Positions 1 through 5,440 of a stretch of 5,688 bases of DNA are shown here, one piece after another. How positions within the stretch are numbered: the stretch's first letter is position 1; the number at the start of each line of letters is the position of its first letter. Source of the stretch: Nitrospira sp. (GTDB lineage Bacteria; Nitrospirota; Nitrospiria; Nitrospirales; Nitrospiraceae); contig JANYBU010000246.1 of NCBI GenBank assembly GCA_025360665.1, positions 1 to 5,688 of the forward strand, read 5' to 3'. The translations under genes and the position numbers were made by a program. The notes under the pieces are model-generated. The model worked only from the letters and a program-made list of their open reading frames with translations, searched no databases and was not told the origin of the DNA.

Positions 1-39
1 AAGCAGGGTACTTCCCACACTCATCTCACACCGGTATGG

Positions 40-54
40 TCAGCGCGGCGCTGA
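40..54. repeat. 15-base palindrome upstream of the HTH gene
   Basis: TCAGCGC and GCGCTGA are perfect inverted repeats around one central G. The site lies 25 bases before the start codon of the small helix-turn-helix gene. With a one-base centre it suits a dimeric DNA-binding protein better than an RNA hairpin, and no T-run follows, so it is unlikely to be a terminator. Autoregulation by the HTH protein is an inference from position only. Confidence 0.4.
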
Positions 55-79
55 GCCGAACCGGCAGAAAGGATTGGGC

Positions 80-303
80 ATGAAAAAGGATTTGCTCACG
101 ATGAAGGAATTGGCGGCGGCACTCCGATGAGCCCGAAGTCCATCCAGCGGGCCTATCGCAAGGAGGAGATCTCCGTGCAGTGGTTGGGTCGCATGGCTCG
201 TTTCGATCTCGCGAAAGTCAGACGGGCGATGGAACGGAAGGCGAAAGCATTGCCCAACAGTCAGTGCACGAAGGGCAGATCGGAATTCGTTAACGCCACG
301 TGA
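80..303 (+). pseudogene. Excisionase-like helix-turn-helix protein, frameshifted
   Basis: A small DNA-binding protein of the MerR/excisionase (HTH_17-like) type. The ATG at 80 has a good ribosome site, AAAGGA at 68-73, six bases away. It reads MKKDLLTMKELAAALR and then hits TGA at 128. The next frame opens at an ATG at 127, overlapping that stop as ATGA, and continues MSPKSIQRAYRKEEI... to TGA at 301-303. Joined, the two halves make one HTH: a tMKELAAALRMSPKSIQR helix pair, then a positively charged wing and helix (WLGRMARFDLAKVRRAMERK), about 74 residues in all. One missing G in CTCCG(G)ATG explains the break. Such proteins act in excision of integrated elements or as phage regulators, and the nearby tRNA fragment fits either. 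Translational coupling through ATGA is possible but would split the HTH domain, so decay or a sequencing error is more likely. Confidence 0.65.
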
Positions 304-414
304 TCGAATACGGCGGCACGCGCGAAGTGCGGTATCTGATGAAACGACAAGTCTACTGGAGGGGTATATCCGTTCCCCTGATATCTAGGCGAACGGCACG
401 AACGAAGTTTGGTT

Positions 415-460
415 TGGTGGGCCGTGTAGGGGTTGAACCTACGGCCCGCTGATTAAGAGT
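415..460 (-). other. 3' half of tRNA-Lys(CUU): attachment-site scar
   Basis: Read on the - strand this runs from an anticodon loop ACTCTTAAT (anticodon CTT), through the 3' strand of the anticodon stem (TCAGC), a short variable loop and a complete T arm (GTAGG, loop TTCAACC, CCTAC), to acceptor strand ACGGCCC, discriminator A and encoded CCA. The 5' strand of the anticodon stem is absent: the bases before the loop do not pair with TCAGC, and no D arm follows. Tyrosine recombinases commonly use the anticodon loop to 3' end of a tRNA as the crossover core, leaving such a half copy at the distal end of the inserted element. The orientation places the element to the right and the intact tRNA beyond the window. 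It is not a functional tRNA. Confidence 0.8.
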
Positions 461-483
461 GACAAATGGCCATTTCTCACAAA

Positions 484-507
484 GCTCGCTATTGCAATGG
501 TTTCCCC
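484..507. repeat. Direct repeat copy 1 (GCTCG...AATGGTTTCCCC)
   Basis: GCTCG, a 7-base spacer, then AATGGTTTCCCC. The second copy is at 785-809 in the same orientation with an 8-base spacer. The 12-base core is identical in the two copies. This copy begins 24 bases from the tRNA fragment. Confidence 0.5.
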
Positions 508-591
508 AATTTAGCTAGCAATATCGAGGTTCTGTAGCATTCTCTTTAGTCTATACATTCCCGTTCTTTCCTTTCCTTTCCAGCCTTGTCC

Positions 592-610
592 GGTCACAAA
601 AGTGGTCACA
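592..610. repeat. Paired GGTCACA, 12-base period
   Basis: GGTCACA occurs at 592-598 and 604-610 in the same orientation, a spacing of just over one helical turn, so one protein could contact both on the same face. A similar GGTTACA pair with the same period lies at 4515-4533 before the replication gene. Confidence 0.4.
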
Positions 611-784
611 TTCTTTTCAGGGCGAGGAGCCCTATGAAGAATGTCGTATTCTCGTGCACTGTGTAGGCGTCCGGATCAGTGAGTGTAATAGAAGCGCAAC
701 CCTGGTACTTAACCACATGATTGAGGGACAGGGCCTGTCGTAGGAGCAGCAGTTTAGGAATGGGAGCCAGACGTTTTTGAAAAG

Positions 785-809
785 GCTCGGTGTTTCAAAT
801 GGTTTCCCC
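785..809. repeat. Direct repeat copy 2 (GCTCG...AATGGTTTCCCC)
   Basis: Second copy of the unit at 484-507. The 12-base core AATGGTTTCCCC is exact, and the GCTCG element is one base further away. The two cores start 302 bases apart. Confidence 0.5.
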
Positions 810-890
810 GTTTTTCTCTTTGTATCGGGCTGTTAGGTAGCGTTCACTGTCTCCATTGATTCCAATGTGTCTTGGTCTTTAGGGAATTTT

Positions 891-909
891 TTAGCACAAA
901 TTTAGCACA
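891..909. repeat. Paired TTAGCACA, 11-base period
   Basis: TTAGCACA is repeated at 891-898 and 902-909 with an 11-base period in an A+T-rich setting. It is a plausible protein-binding tandem site, with no direct evidence of function. Confidence 0.35.
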
Positions 910-1001
910 GCTCTTATCGGTTAGAAGTCTGAATGGCTCCTTGGCTAGAGAAAATGTCGGTTATGGATGAATACTGTCAGACTTTTAGAAAGAGTGGCTC
1001 C

Positions 1002-1014
1002 GTCAGCTGCTGAC
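1002..1014. repeat. Palindrome just after the - strand gene pair
   Basis: GTCAGC and GCTGAC are inverted around one T, five bases beyond the stop of the 172-residue gene. A second inverted pair, CTGACT (1010-1015) and AGTCAG (1031-1036), overlaps the gene's last codons. On the - strand a T-rich stretch (TCTTTCT) follows a few bases later, so this could be a weak terminator. The one-base centre and short stem make that uncertain. Confidence 0.25.
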
Positions 1015-1019
1015 TGTTG

Positions 1020-1538
1020 TCACCACCAAGAGTCAGTTGTGATGCTCGCATAAGTATCGAGATCGCGGATCTTGCCTCGCAGTGTCCCGTTATTGTGTCT
1101 GGCTTGTAACAATGCATCACACACTGCGGCAATTGCAGCCCGATCTGAATTGCTAAGTGCATCACGGAGGCTTAGAAGAAGTTGAGTCACGCGAATCCAA
1201 GCATGGCCTCCATAACCCTTCGCGTCTTCCCATTTGGGGTGCCTATAGAGCCGCTCCAGGTCGGCGAGGTCGCAGTCAAAACGCTTTTGAAAGACCTGCA
1301 AGACCTTATCAGCGGTTGATAAGTCACGGGCAGTTTTCCGAGTAGTCTGCAGAGCCTCCCAGGCTTTGAGTCGGTTGGCCGGTAGATTAACCAGGCGTTC
1401 GTAACCATCCTGTGGCTCATAATGGTCCTTGATGATGTGTCGAACGTTTCTCGCCTCGTGATAGGCAAGGGTCACTCCATCGGCAAAGAGTTTTAGTGCA
1501 TCAGAGATCTGCCACTGCGCAGGCTTCGGATTTTCCAT
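1020..1538 (-). CDS. Hypothetical 172-residue helical protein coupled to amidohydrolase
   Basis: I do not recognise this protein. It is soluble, with no signal peptide or membrane segment, and is mostly helix-forming. Its charged N-terminal half (residues about 10-95) is rich in K, R, E and D. A tryptophan- and glycine-marked segment around residues 102-115 (HPKWEDAKGYGGHAWIRV) is followed by two leucine- and alanine-rich amphipathic helices (about 116-150) and a short tail ending in WW. No cysteine-based metal site is visible: there is one Cys near residue 88 and another near 140. The ATG overlaps the stop of the upstream amidohydrolase as TAATG, and there is no strong ribosome site of its own, so translation is probably coupled to that gene. 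This implies related function or a complex. A partner or regulatory subunit, or the effector half of a two-gene module, would all fit. The call as a real gene rests on the coupling and its full-length open frame. Confidence 0.75.
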   Translation of the reverse strand: MENPKPAQWQISDALKLFADGVTLAYHEARNVRHIIKDHYEPQDGYERLVNLPANRLKAWEALQTTRKTARDLSTADKVLQVFQKRFDCDLADLERLYRHPKWEDAKGYGGHAWIRVTQLLLSLRDALSNSDRAAIAAVCDALLQARHNNGTLRGKIRDLDTYASITTDSWW

Positions 1539-2356
1539 TAGTTCTCTAAAGAAAGCGAAACGGCAACGTCAATAATCCGGTTTACTAAGCCGCGGACCTG
1601 CAGGAATCTGTCAATAGGTTCACCGGTTGCTTCATCCATGTAGAGATCGCGTCGAATTTCGATCATGACTCCCGCTACTCGCCGGTCTTTGTGCCAGAAT
1701 GGCAAGGGGACGTAGGTCCCACTAAATGGACGGTTACAGGCTGTTATGACTCCCTCACTTGCAGAAATCTCTTCTATGGCCTGAATCAGTTTTGGGGATG
1801 TGTGAACGGCATCCGTGCCGATACAGAGTTCCGGTCGATCTGAGGTCTGATCGAGTTCATATGAGAGTGGTTTCGACGCGAATGAGTGTCCATCAACAAT
1901 CAGACAGTGGCCGTGCCGATCAAGTATCCGATCAACCTGATTGGCCATCGCTTCGGCGTATGGATGAAAGTACCGGCTCAGAAGTTCCTCGCGGTTAAGG
2001 TTCAGCTCATCATTTCGCAAAATTCGGCCATTTGAAGTCTTTATGTACACCGCCCCCATACCACGGACAGCCATGATCTCCTCGGCGTCATTGGGAAACC
2101 TTTCGGGGTCAACGACGAGCCGACTCCACCGATTTACAAACATCGTCCCGCCCACGTCGAGGACGTGATTAAAGAGTTGATCCGTGTACCAATCGGTCAT
2201 CACGAGTAGCTCGCGCTCTAGCTCAATATCATCGAGAAGAAGCCCATGTCGCACGTCAGCGGGTACTACAGTTGAGCTGTGGGGGATATGGACAAGTAAA
2301 GGGACGAGCGGCTCGTCTGAAGCGCACAAAACCTCATAATTCAGTGATGCGGTCAT
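1538..2356 (-). CDS. N-formylglutamate amidohydrolase family protein
   Basis: Member of the FGase family (PF05013), zinc-dependent hydrolases related in fold to carboxypeptidase-type exopeptidases. The type enzyme cleaves N-formylglutamate to glutamate and formate. Numbering from the ATG at 2356 (272 residues, normal for the family), the visible signatures are LLVHIPHSS (20-28), TDWYTD (54-59), NRWSRLVVDPERF (75-87), VDGHSF (154-159), CNRPFSGTYVP (207-217) and IEIRRDLYMDE (232-242). The His residues of IPHSS and DGHSF are the expected metal-site region. An in-frame ATG at 2437 would add 27 residues, but they lie inside the endonuclease remnant and match nothing, so I prefer 2356 although its ribosome site is weak. 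No hut genes are present, so a role in histidine breakdown is not supported. The true substrate may be another N-acyl amino acid or peptide. Its stop overlaps the next start (TAATG). Cytoplasmic: no signal peptide. Confidence 0.85.
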   Translation of the reverse strand: MTASLNYEVLCASDEPLVPLLVHIPHSSTVVPADVRHGLLLDDIELERELLVMTDWYTDQLFNHVLDVGGTMFVNRWSRLVVDPERFPNDAEEIMAVRGMGAVYIKTSNGRILRNDELNLNREELLSRYFHPYAEAMANQVDRILDRHGHCLIVDGHSFASKPLSYELDQTSDRPELCIGTDAVHTSPKLIQAIEEISASEGVITACNRPFSGTYVPLPFWHKDRRVAGVMIEIRRDLYMDEATGEPIDRFLQVRGLVNRIIDVAVSLSLEN

Positions 2357-2388
2357 ATGTACAGCCGATTTATCATCCGGAGTCGCTG

Positions 2389-2562
2389 CTACTTCTCCAA
2401 GATCTTCTGTAGTTTGATGAGTGAGGACACATCCCACAGTACAAGTGGCTTTCCTTCAACAAATTTGTACGTGCCTTTTGTGAATCCACCCGTTGAAATT
2501 AAAATGCCTTTCGGAGCTTTGAAATGTTGGAGAGTCCCATAGAGCTTGGCCGGGATGATGCG
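2389..2562 (-). pseudogene. C-terminal remnant of Mrr-like restriction endonuclease
   Basis: On the - strand a frame ending at TAG 2389-2391 reads KLYGTLQHFKAPKGILIS, then TGGFTKGTYKFVEGKPLVL and WDVSSLIKLQKILEK. This is the closing part of an Mrr-type catalytic domain (PF04471): the helix after the Q-x-K active-site strand, the GILIST-GFTKG strand and turn, and the final GKPLVLWD...L strand and helix. The catalytic D and QxK residues and the DNA-binding N-terminal part are missing. Upstream of about 2562 the frame loses family resemblance and runs into the end of the binding-protein gene, which marks a recombination junction. The remnant ends 32 bases before the amidohydrolase start, in the same orientation, so the intact nuclease gene was probably first in that operon. 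It cannot be active as it stands. Confidence 0.65.
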
Positions 2563-2576
2563 ACGCAGGCGGCAGG

Positions 2577-3617
2577 CTACTGAAAGAGGGGCGCATCCAG
2601 CAAGCCTCCGTGGGTCCAAAGCTGATTGAGCCCCCGTTCGATCGGGAGCGCACTCTGCTTGCCGAAGTTGCGCTCATAGATTTCGCCGTAGTTCCCGACC
2701 GCCGCCACGACCTGGACGACCCAATCCGCGTTGACTCCGAGCATTTTGCCCAGGTGGCCACTGGCGCCCAAAAACTGGCGCAGCACCGGATCGGTTGCGG
2801 TGCTGTGCAGAGCGCGTACGTTAGCGCGGGTGACGCCGCGCTCCTCCGCTTCGATGAGCGCAAACAACACCCATTGGACCAGCGTGAACCACTCATCATC
2901 GCCGCGCCGCACAACTGGACCTCCTGTTTCCCTAGAAATGGCATCAGGCAGAATGGTGTATCCCTCCGGGCCGCCTGGTGCCGTCGATTGTATCGCCATC
3001 AACTGGGACCGGTCGGAGGTGAAGGCCTGGCAGCGGTCGGCGAAGAACGCGCTCGTGACGCTTGCCAGGGAATCCATGGCGAGCGGGGTATATTTCAGGC
3101 TCTGCGCGCTAAAGGTGCTCGCCAGGTTTATCTCGTGCGTCGTTTTTGTTTCGACGCAGATTGTGACGCCGTTCAAGTCCGCGATCCGTCGGGCTTTGCT
3201 GCTGCGCGGCACCATGAATGCTTGCGTGTCATAGAAGAGGGCCCCCGCGAAAAGGACACCGATGCCCGCTTCGCGTCCCAAGGTCCGGGTCGCGGTGTGC
3301 ACGAGGAGGTTGACCTCGCCGGACAGCAATCTCGGGAATCGGGCTGAGGCGCTCACTGGAACCAAGACCACCTTTTCGGCATCACCCAGGGCGGCGGCCG
3401 CAACGGCCCGACAGAAATCCACGTTCAAGCCCTGCCAGCGACCGGACACATCTTTGAAGGAGAAGCCGGCCAATTGTTCGCTGATCCCGCACCGCACTTC
3501 CCCGTTCGCGCGAACCCGTGCGAACGTTTCGCCCGCCAGGGCCGACGCGGGACTCAGCACTCCTGGAGGCGCCAGGATGCAGGCGATCAGAACGATCAGC
3601 CGAAGAGATGGTCTCAC
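2577..3617 (-). CDS. Periplasmic amino-acid ABC transporter binding protein (AapJ/BztA type)
   Basis: Captures polar L-amino acids such as glutamate and aspartate in the periplasm and hands them to an inner-membrane ABC permease (SBP_bac_3 family, PF00497). I chose the GTG at 3617 because an AGGGA-like ribosome site lies just before it and it opens directly on a signal peptide: MRPSLR, a hydrophobic core to about residue 21, then cleavage after SALA (28). An upstream in-frame TTG at 3692 would only add a poorly hydrophobic leader. The mature part shows VRANGEVRCGISEQLAGFS, the ligand-lobe LNVDFCRAVAAAALGD, RFPRLLSGEVNLL, FYDTQAFMVPRS and RGDDEWFTLVQWVLFALIEAEE, and ends with NYGEIYERNFG, a conserved AapJ-type closing segment. 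At 346 residues it is full length. No permease or ATPase gene is adjacent, so it is an orphan or works with a transporter elsewhere. Its G+C is higher than that of the gene pair downstream. Confidence 0.9.
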   Translation of the reverse strand: MRPSLRLIVLIACILAPPGVLSPASALAGETFARVRANGEVRCGISEQLAGFSFKDVSGRWQGLNVDFCRAVAAAALGDAEKVVLVPVSASARFPRLLSGEVNLLVHTATRTLGREAGIGVLFAGALFYDTQAFMVPRSSKARRIADLNGVTICVETKTTHEINLASTFSAQSLKYTPLAMDSLASVTSAFFADRCQAFTSDRSQLMAIQSTAPGGPEGYTILPDAISRETGGPVVRRGDDEWFTLVQWVLFALIEAEERGVTRANVRALHSTATDPVLRQFLGASGHLGKMLGVNADWVVQVVAAVGNYGEIYERNFGKQSALPIERGLNQLWTHGGLLDAPLFQ

Positions 3618-3772
3618 TACTTTCCCTGTCCCCCATTGGCAGACACCCTCAGAACCATTACTCGCTTCAGTAGCATGGCATGGCCTAGTCAAGATCGCTC
3701 CCCGACTTGTACCCCTTACGAACTGTCCGGTTTAAGGTACCGAGAATCGTAGTTTAAGCCCTTGACCGGATT

Positions 3773-3802
3773 GAGGGGAGTGACCTGCTATGACTACCCC
3801 TC
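3773..3802. repeat. Inverted repeat GAGGGG...CCCCTC
   Basis: A six-base stem with an 18-base loop, in the gap between the binding-protein gene and the dehydrogenase remnant. There is no T-run on either side, so no firm terminator call. The surrounding 3618-3929 stretch holds no convincing gene. Confidence 0.25.
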
Positions 3803-3929
3803 CTATTCAATATAGCCGAAGCAAAATCAGCAAGCTGATCAATCTCCGGTTTTAACCGATACAGGCCGGCTTGACTGAAGGGGAGGAATATTTAATCCGC
3901 CCCATTCTGAAGCTCGGGTATTGAGCATG

Positions 3930-4099
3930 CCGATCCCGTGCTGCTTTGAAAGCGTCTCTGCCAGTGTCTACAGGCGCTCGCGCCGACGTGCGGTCAGGAT
4001 TAGGTTGGCGCCACTGGCGGCCAATTGTGCAGCCAGCGCCAAGCCGATCTTTGCGCTCGCTCCGGTGACGAGCGCCCATTTCCCACGCCAACGTTCCAT
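3930..4099 (-). pseudogene. N-terminal remnant of short-chain dehydrogenase/reductase
   Basis: From an ATG at 4099, preceded by AGAAGGG seven bases away, the - strand reads MERWRGKWALVTGASAKIGL, then ALAAQLAASGANLILTARRR and ERL. This is the Rossmann start of a short-chain dehydrogenase: the dinucleotide-binding TGASxxIG loop at residues 12-19, then a beta strand ending in TARRRERL, typical of NADP-preferring members. A TAG at 3968-3970 interrupts it at codon 44, after which TLAETLSKQHGI still matches the family to about 3932. The third glycine of the TGxxxGxG pattern is Lys17, a second defect. Everything after the first 55 or so residues (NNAG, catalytic S-Y-K) is missing. The gene is dead, and the good ribosome site shows that its 5' end is original. 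Confidence 0.6.
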
Positions 4100-4514
4100 C
4101 GCCGCACCCTTCTGGAAGAATCATAAAGAACCGAGTTCTATTCCGGTATGGTACCAAGCGGTGAGTCTACACTGACCGCGTGATGCCATGCCATCGATCC
4201 GTGACACGTGTCCATGTTCGTGAGCGAGAGAAACTGAATGCGCCCATCTGTCGTGCCACGACGGTATGGGGTGATACACGAGCCGCATGAATGGGTTTTG
4301 GCGTTCTCGCCAGTTTGTAGGGGAGGGCAAGGCCACGAAGAGACTGAGTTAGCGGGGAATCTCCAACCTGCGGTTTACAAATAGCGACAGACCCACTTTC
4401 TTCTCCTCCTTTACCCTCACCAGAACCAACAGAATCACCAATGGAATGGCCTGGTTAGGTGAGTCAGCTGAGTTGCGCACGATTGCCTGCGGAGCGGGCA
4501 AATAGCATGAGTAT

Positions 4515-4560
4515 GGTTACATTTTCGGTTACAGTCTAAAACGTTAGGTAAACGTATAAA
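4515..4560 (+). promoter_or_regulatory. Possible rep control region: GGTTACA pair, inverted repeat, -10-like box
   Basis: GGTTACA occurs at 4515-4521 and 4527-4533 (12-base period). ACGTT (4541-4545) and AACGT (4551-4555) form an inverted repeat with a 5-base centre. It runs straight into TATAAA (4555-4560), a -10-like box 57 bases before the rep ATG. No good -35 box sits at the ideal distance, so activator dependence or a repressor operator is possible. The tandem pair could also be iteron-like Rep-binding sites. This is assigned by position only. Confidence 0.3.
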
Positions 4561-4602
4561 TGAATAAGCAGTGAGATTCCAGAGAACCACGGAGCGAGGG
4601 TC

Positions 4603-4608
4603 AAGGAG
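4603..4608 (+). promoter_or_regulatory. Ribosome-binding site fixing the rep start
   Basis: AAGGAG lies nine bases before the ATG at 4618. It is the strongest Shine-Dalgarno in this part of the window and decides the start of the replication gene, because the frame carrying the Rep motifs has no ATG, GTG or TTG of its own before 4980. Confidence 0.55.
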
Positions 4609-4638
4609 CAGCAGGCGATGCGTCGGATGGCGAGAGCC

Positions 4639-4669
4639 ACCGGCGCACGGCTGCCGGTCCCCCGGCAGC
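4639..4669 (+). promoter_or_regulatory. Two mutually exclusive hairpins at the 5' end of rep
   Basis: ACCGGC (4639-4644) pairs with GCCGGT (4653-4658) across an 8-base loop. GCTGCCGG (4650-4657) pairs perfectly with CCGGCAGC (4662-4669) across a TCCC loop. Both use 4653-4657, so only one can form. The 8-bp stem is very stable. It may control rep translation, or be the folded single-strand structure at the nick site, since some phage origins lie inside the initiator gene. Neither role is shown by sequence alone. Confidence 0.4.
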
Positions 4670-4719
4670 TCCTAAACTTGTCAGAAAGACATTTCTCGTC
4701 GATCACACGGAATCCCACT

Positions 4720-4729
4720 CACACACACA
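4720..4729 (+). repeat. (CA)5 dinucleotide tract in rep
   Basis: Five CA units. This lies where coding must pass from the frame of ATG 4618 to the frame of the Rep motifs, and removing one unit restores continuity. Confidence 0.6.
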
Positions 4730-5432
4730 TTCATCTGGCGGTTCGACATGGTCAGTCAAGATTCACGACTTTGGGAAGCAATGGATTGAGAGCTCGTGGG
4801 GAAAGGTTGATCCGCATCCGGGCAAGCGAGGGCTCAAGGGCAAGTCACTGAACAAAGAACAGAATGAAAAGCGAGCACGAGCCCGGGCAACCGGCGAGAT
4901 CAGACGGAAATGCCTTTCCATCGGAGCAGACCATCTGGTCACGCTGACCTATCGCGACAATGTCGAAGATCGCGAGCGAGTGTTGACCGACCTGGAGCGC
5001 TTACGGCGCATGCTTTCTCGCGGTGGCTACTCGATGCCTTACGTGGCGGTGTTGGAATGCCAGAAGCGCGGGGCGATCCATCCACATTTGGCTGTGCGTG
5101 GATTTCAGGATATTCGTCTCCTGCGCCGCTGTTGGTACAAGATCGTCGGTAAAGCACAGGGTCAAGTGAATGTGAAGGGACCACGGCCTGGAACCTCCCC
5201 GGTCAAACTAGCCCGGTATCTCTCCAAGTACATCAGCAAAGACATCGACAGTCAGCCACGGGAGTTTGAGGAGCATCGGTACTTCTGCTCGTTAGGGATC
5301 AGAGTGCCAACAGAACAGTTTCAGATTGTTCTGACGCGCAACGCGAGAGAAGCAAAATCGAAACTTTTCTTTCTCATGTTCAACGATACGCTCCGTCGGG
5401 TTGGAGACTACTGCACGGTCAAGCACTGGATC

Positions 5433-5440
5433 GGGGGGGG
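5433..5440 (+). repeat. G8 homopolymer in rep
   Basis: Eight consecutive G in the 3' part of rep. Seven would keep the family's FGWISGFEDP tail in frame; eight send the reading into an unrelated 60-residue tail. Confidence 0.65.

Larger units (their letters stand above)
461..1019. other. Gene-free A+T-rich stretch with short repeats
   Basis: I find no convincing gene in either strand here. The longest start-to-stop readings are a few tens of codons without ribosome sites, for example ATG 933 to TGA 1013. The stretch holds a near-repeat ending AATGGTTTCCCC (484-507 and 785-809), paired GGTCACA (592 and 604), paired TTAGCACA (891 and 902), a TTTCC pyrimidine tract near 565-580, and small inverted repeats at 619-633 and 727-739. 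Clusters of short direct repeats beside a tRNA att core fit the recombinase-binding arms of an attachment region. That reading is inference. Confidence 0.45.
4100..4617. other. Intergenic stretch without a convincing gene
   Basis: Between the dehydrogenase remnant and the replication gene I see no supported gene. A 71-codon - strand frame (4121-4336) has no ribosome site or recognisable fold. A - strand frame ending at TAA 4349-4351 has a hydrophobic core and contains an AAAGGAGG at 4405-4412, but it cannot be identified. Small sites are a perfect 10-base palindrome GACACGTGTC at 4203-4212, TCAGCTGA at 4464-4471, and the repeats before the replication gene at 4515-4560. Confidence 0.4.

Noticed and set aside
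300..452. 50-codon + strand frame from a GTG overlapping the HTH stop to TGA inside the tRNA fragment
   Set aside because: No ribosome site and no recognisable sequence, and its last third is just the reverse complement of a tRNA 3' end. The first 15 or so codons could be the stub of a lost downstream gene, but this cannot be supported.
619..633. AGGGC...GCCCT hairpin as a terminator
   Set aside because: Only five base pairs and no T-run after it on either strand.
933..1013. 26-residue + strand frame (MAPWLEKMSVMDEY...)
   Set aside because: No ribosome site, ends in a palindrome, and resembles nothing known to me.
3687..3692. TTGACT as a -35 box for the binding-protein gene
   Set aside because: No -10-like hexamer lies 15-19 bases downstream on the - strand. 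The same bases contain the TTG that opens the longer frame, which I also reject as a start.
3262..3735. Long + strand frames across 2610-3735
   Set aside because: They are antisense to the clearly identified binding-protein gene and arise from its high G+C content.
4121..4336. 71-residue - strand frame containing HEHGH
   Set aside because: The His-rich motif suggests a metal site, but there is no ribosome site, no surrounding metalloprotease helix and no family resemblance.
4521..4560. dif-like XerCD site, as used by many filamentous phages
   Set aside because: The inverted repeat ACGTT/AACGT is too short and does not match the two 11-base Xer arms with a 6-base centre.
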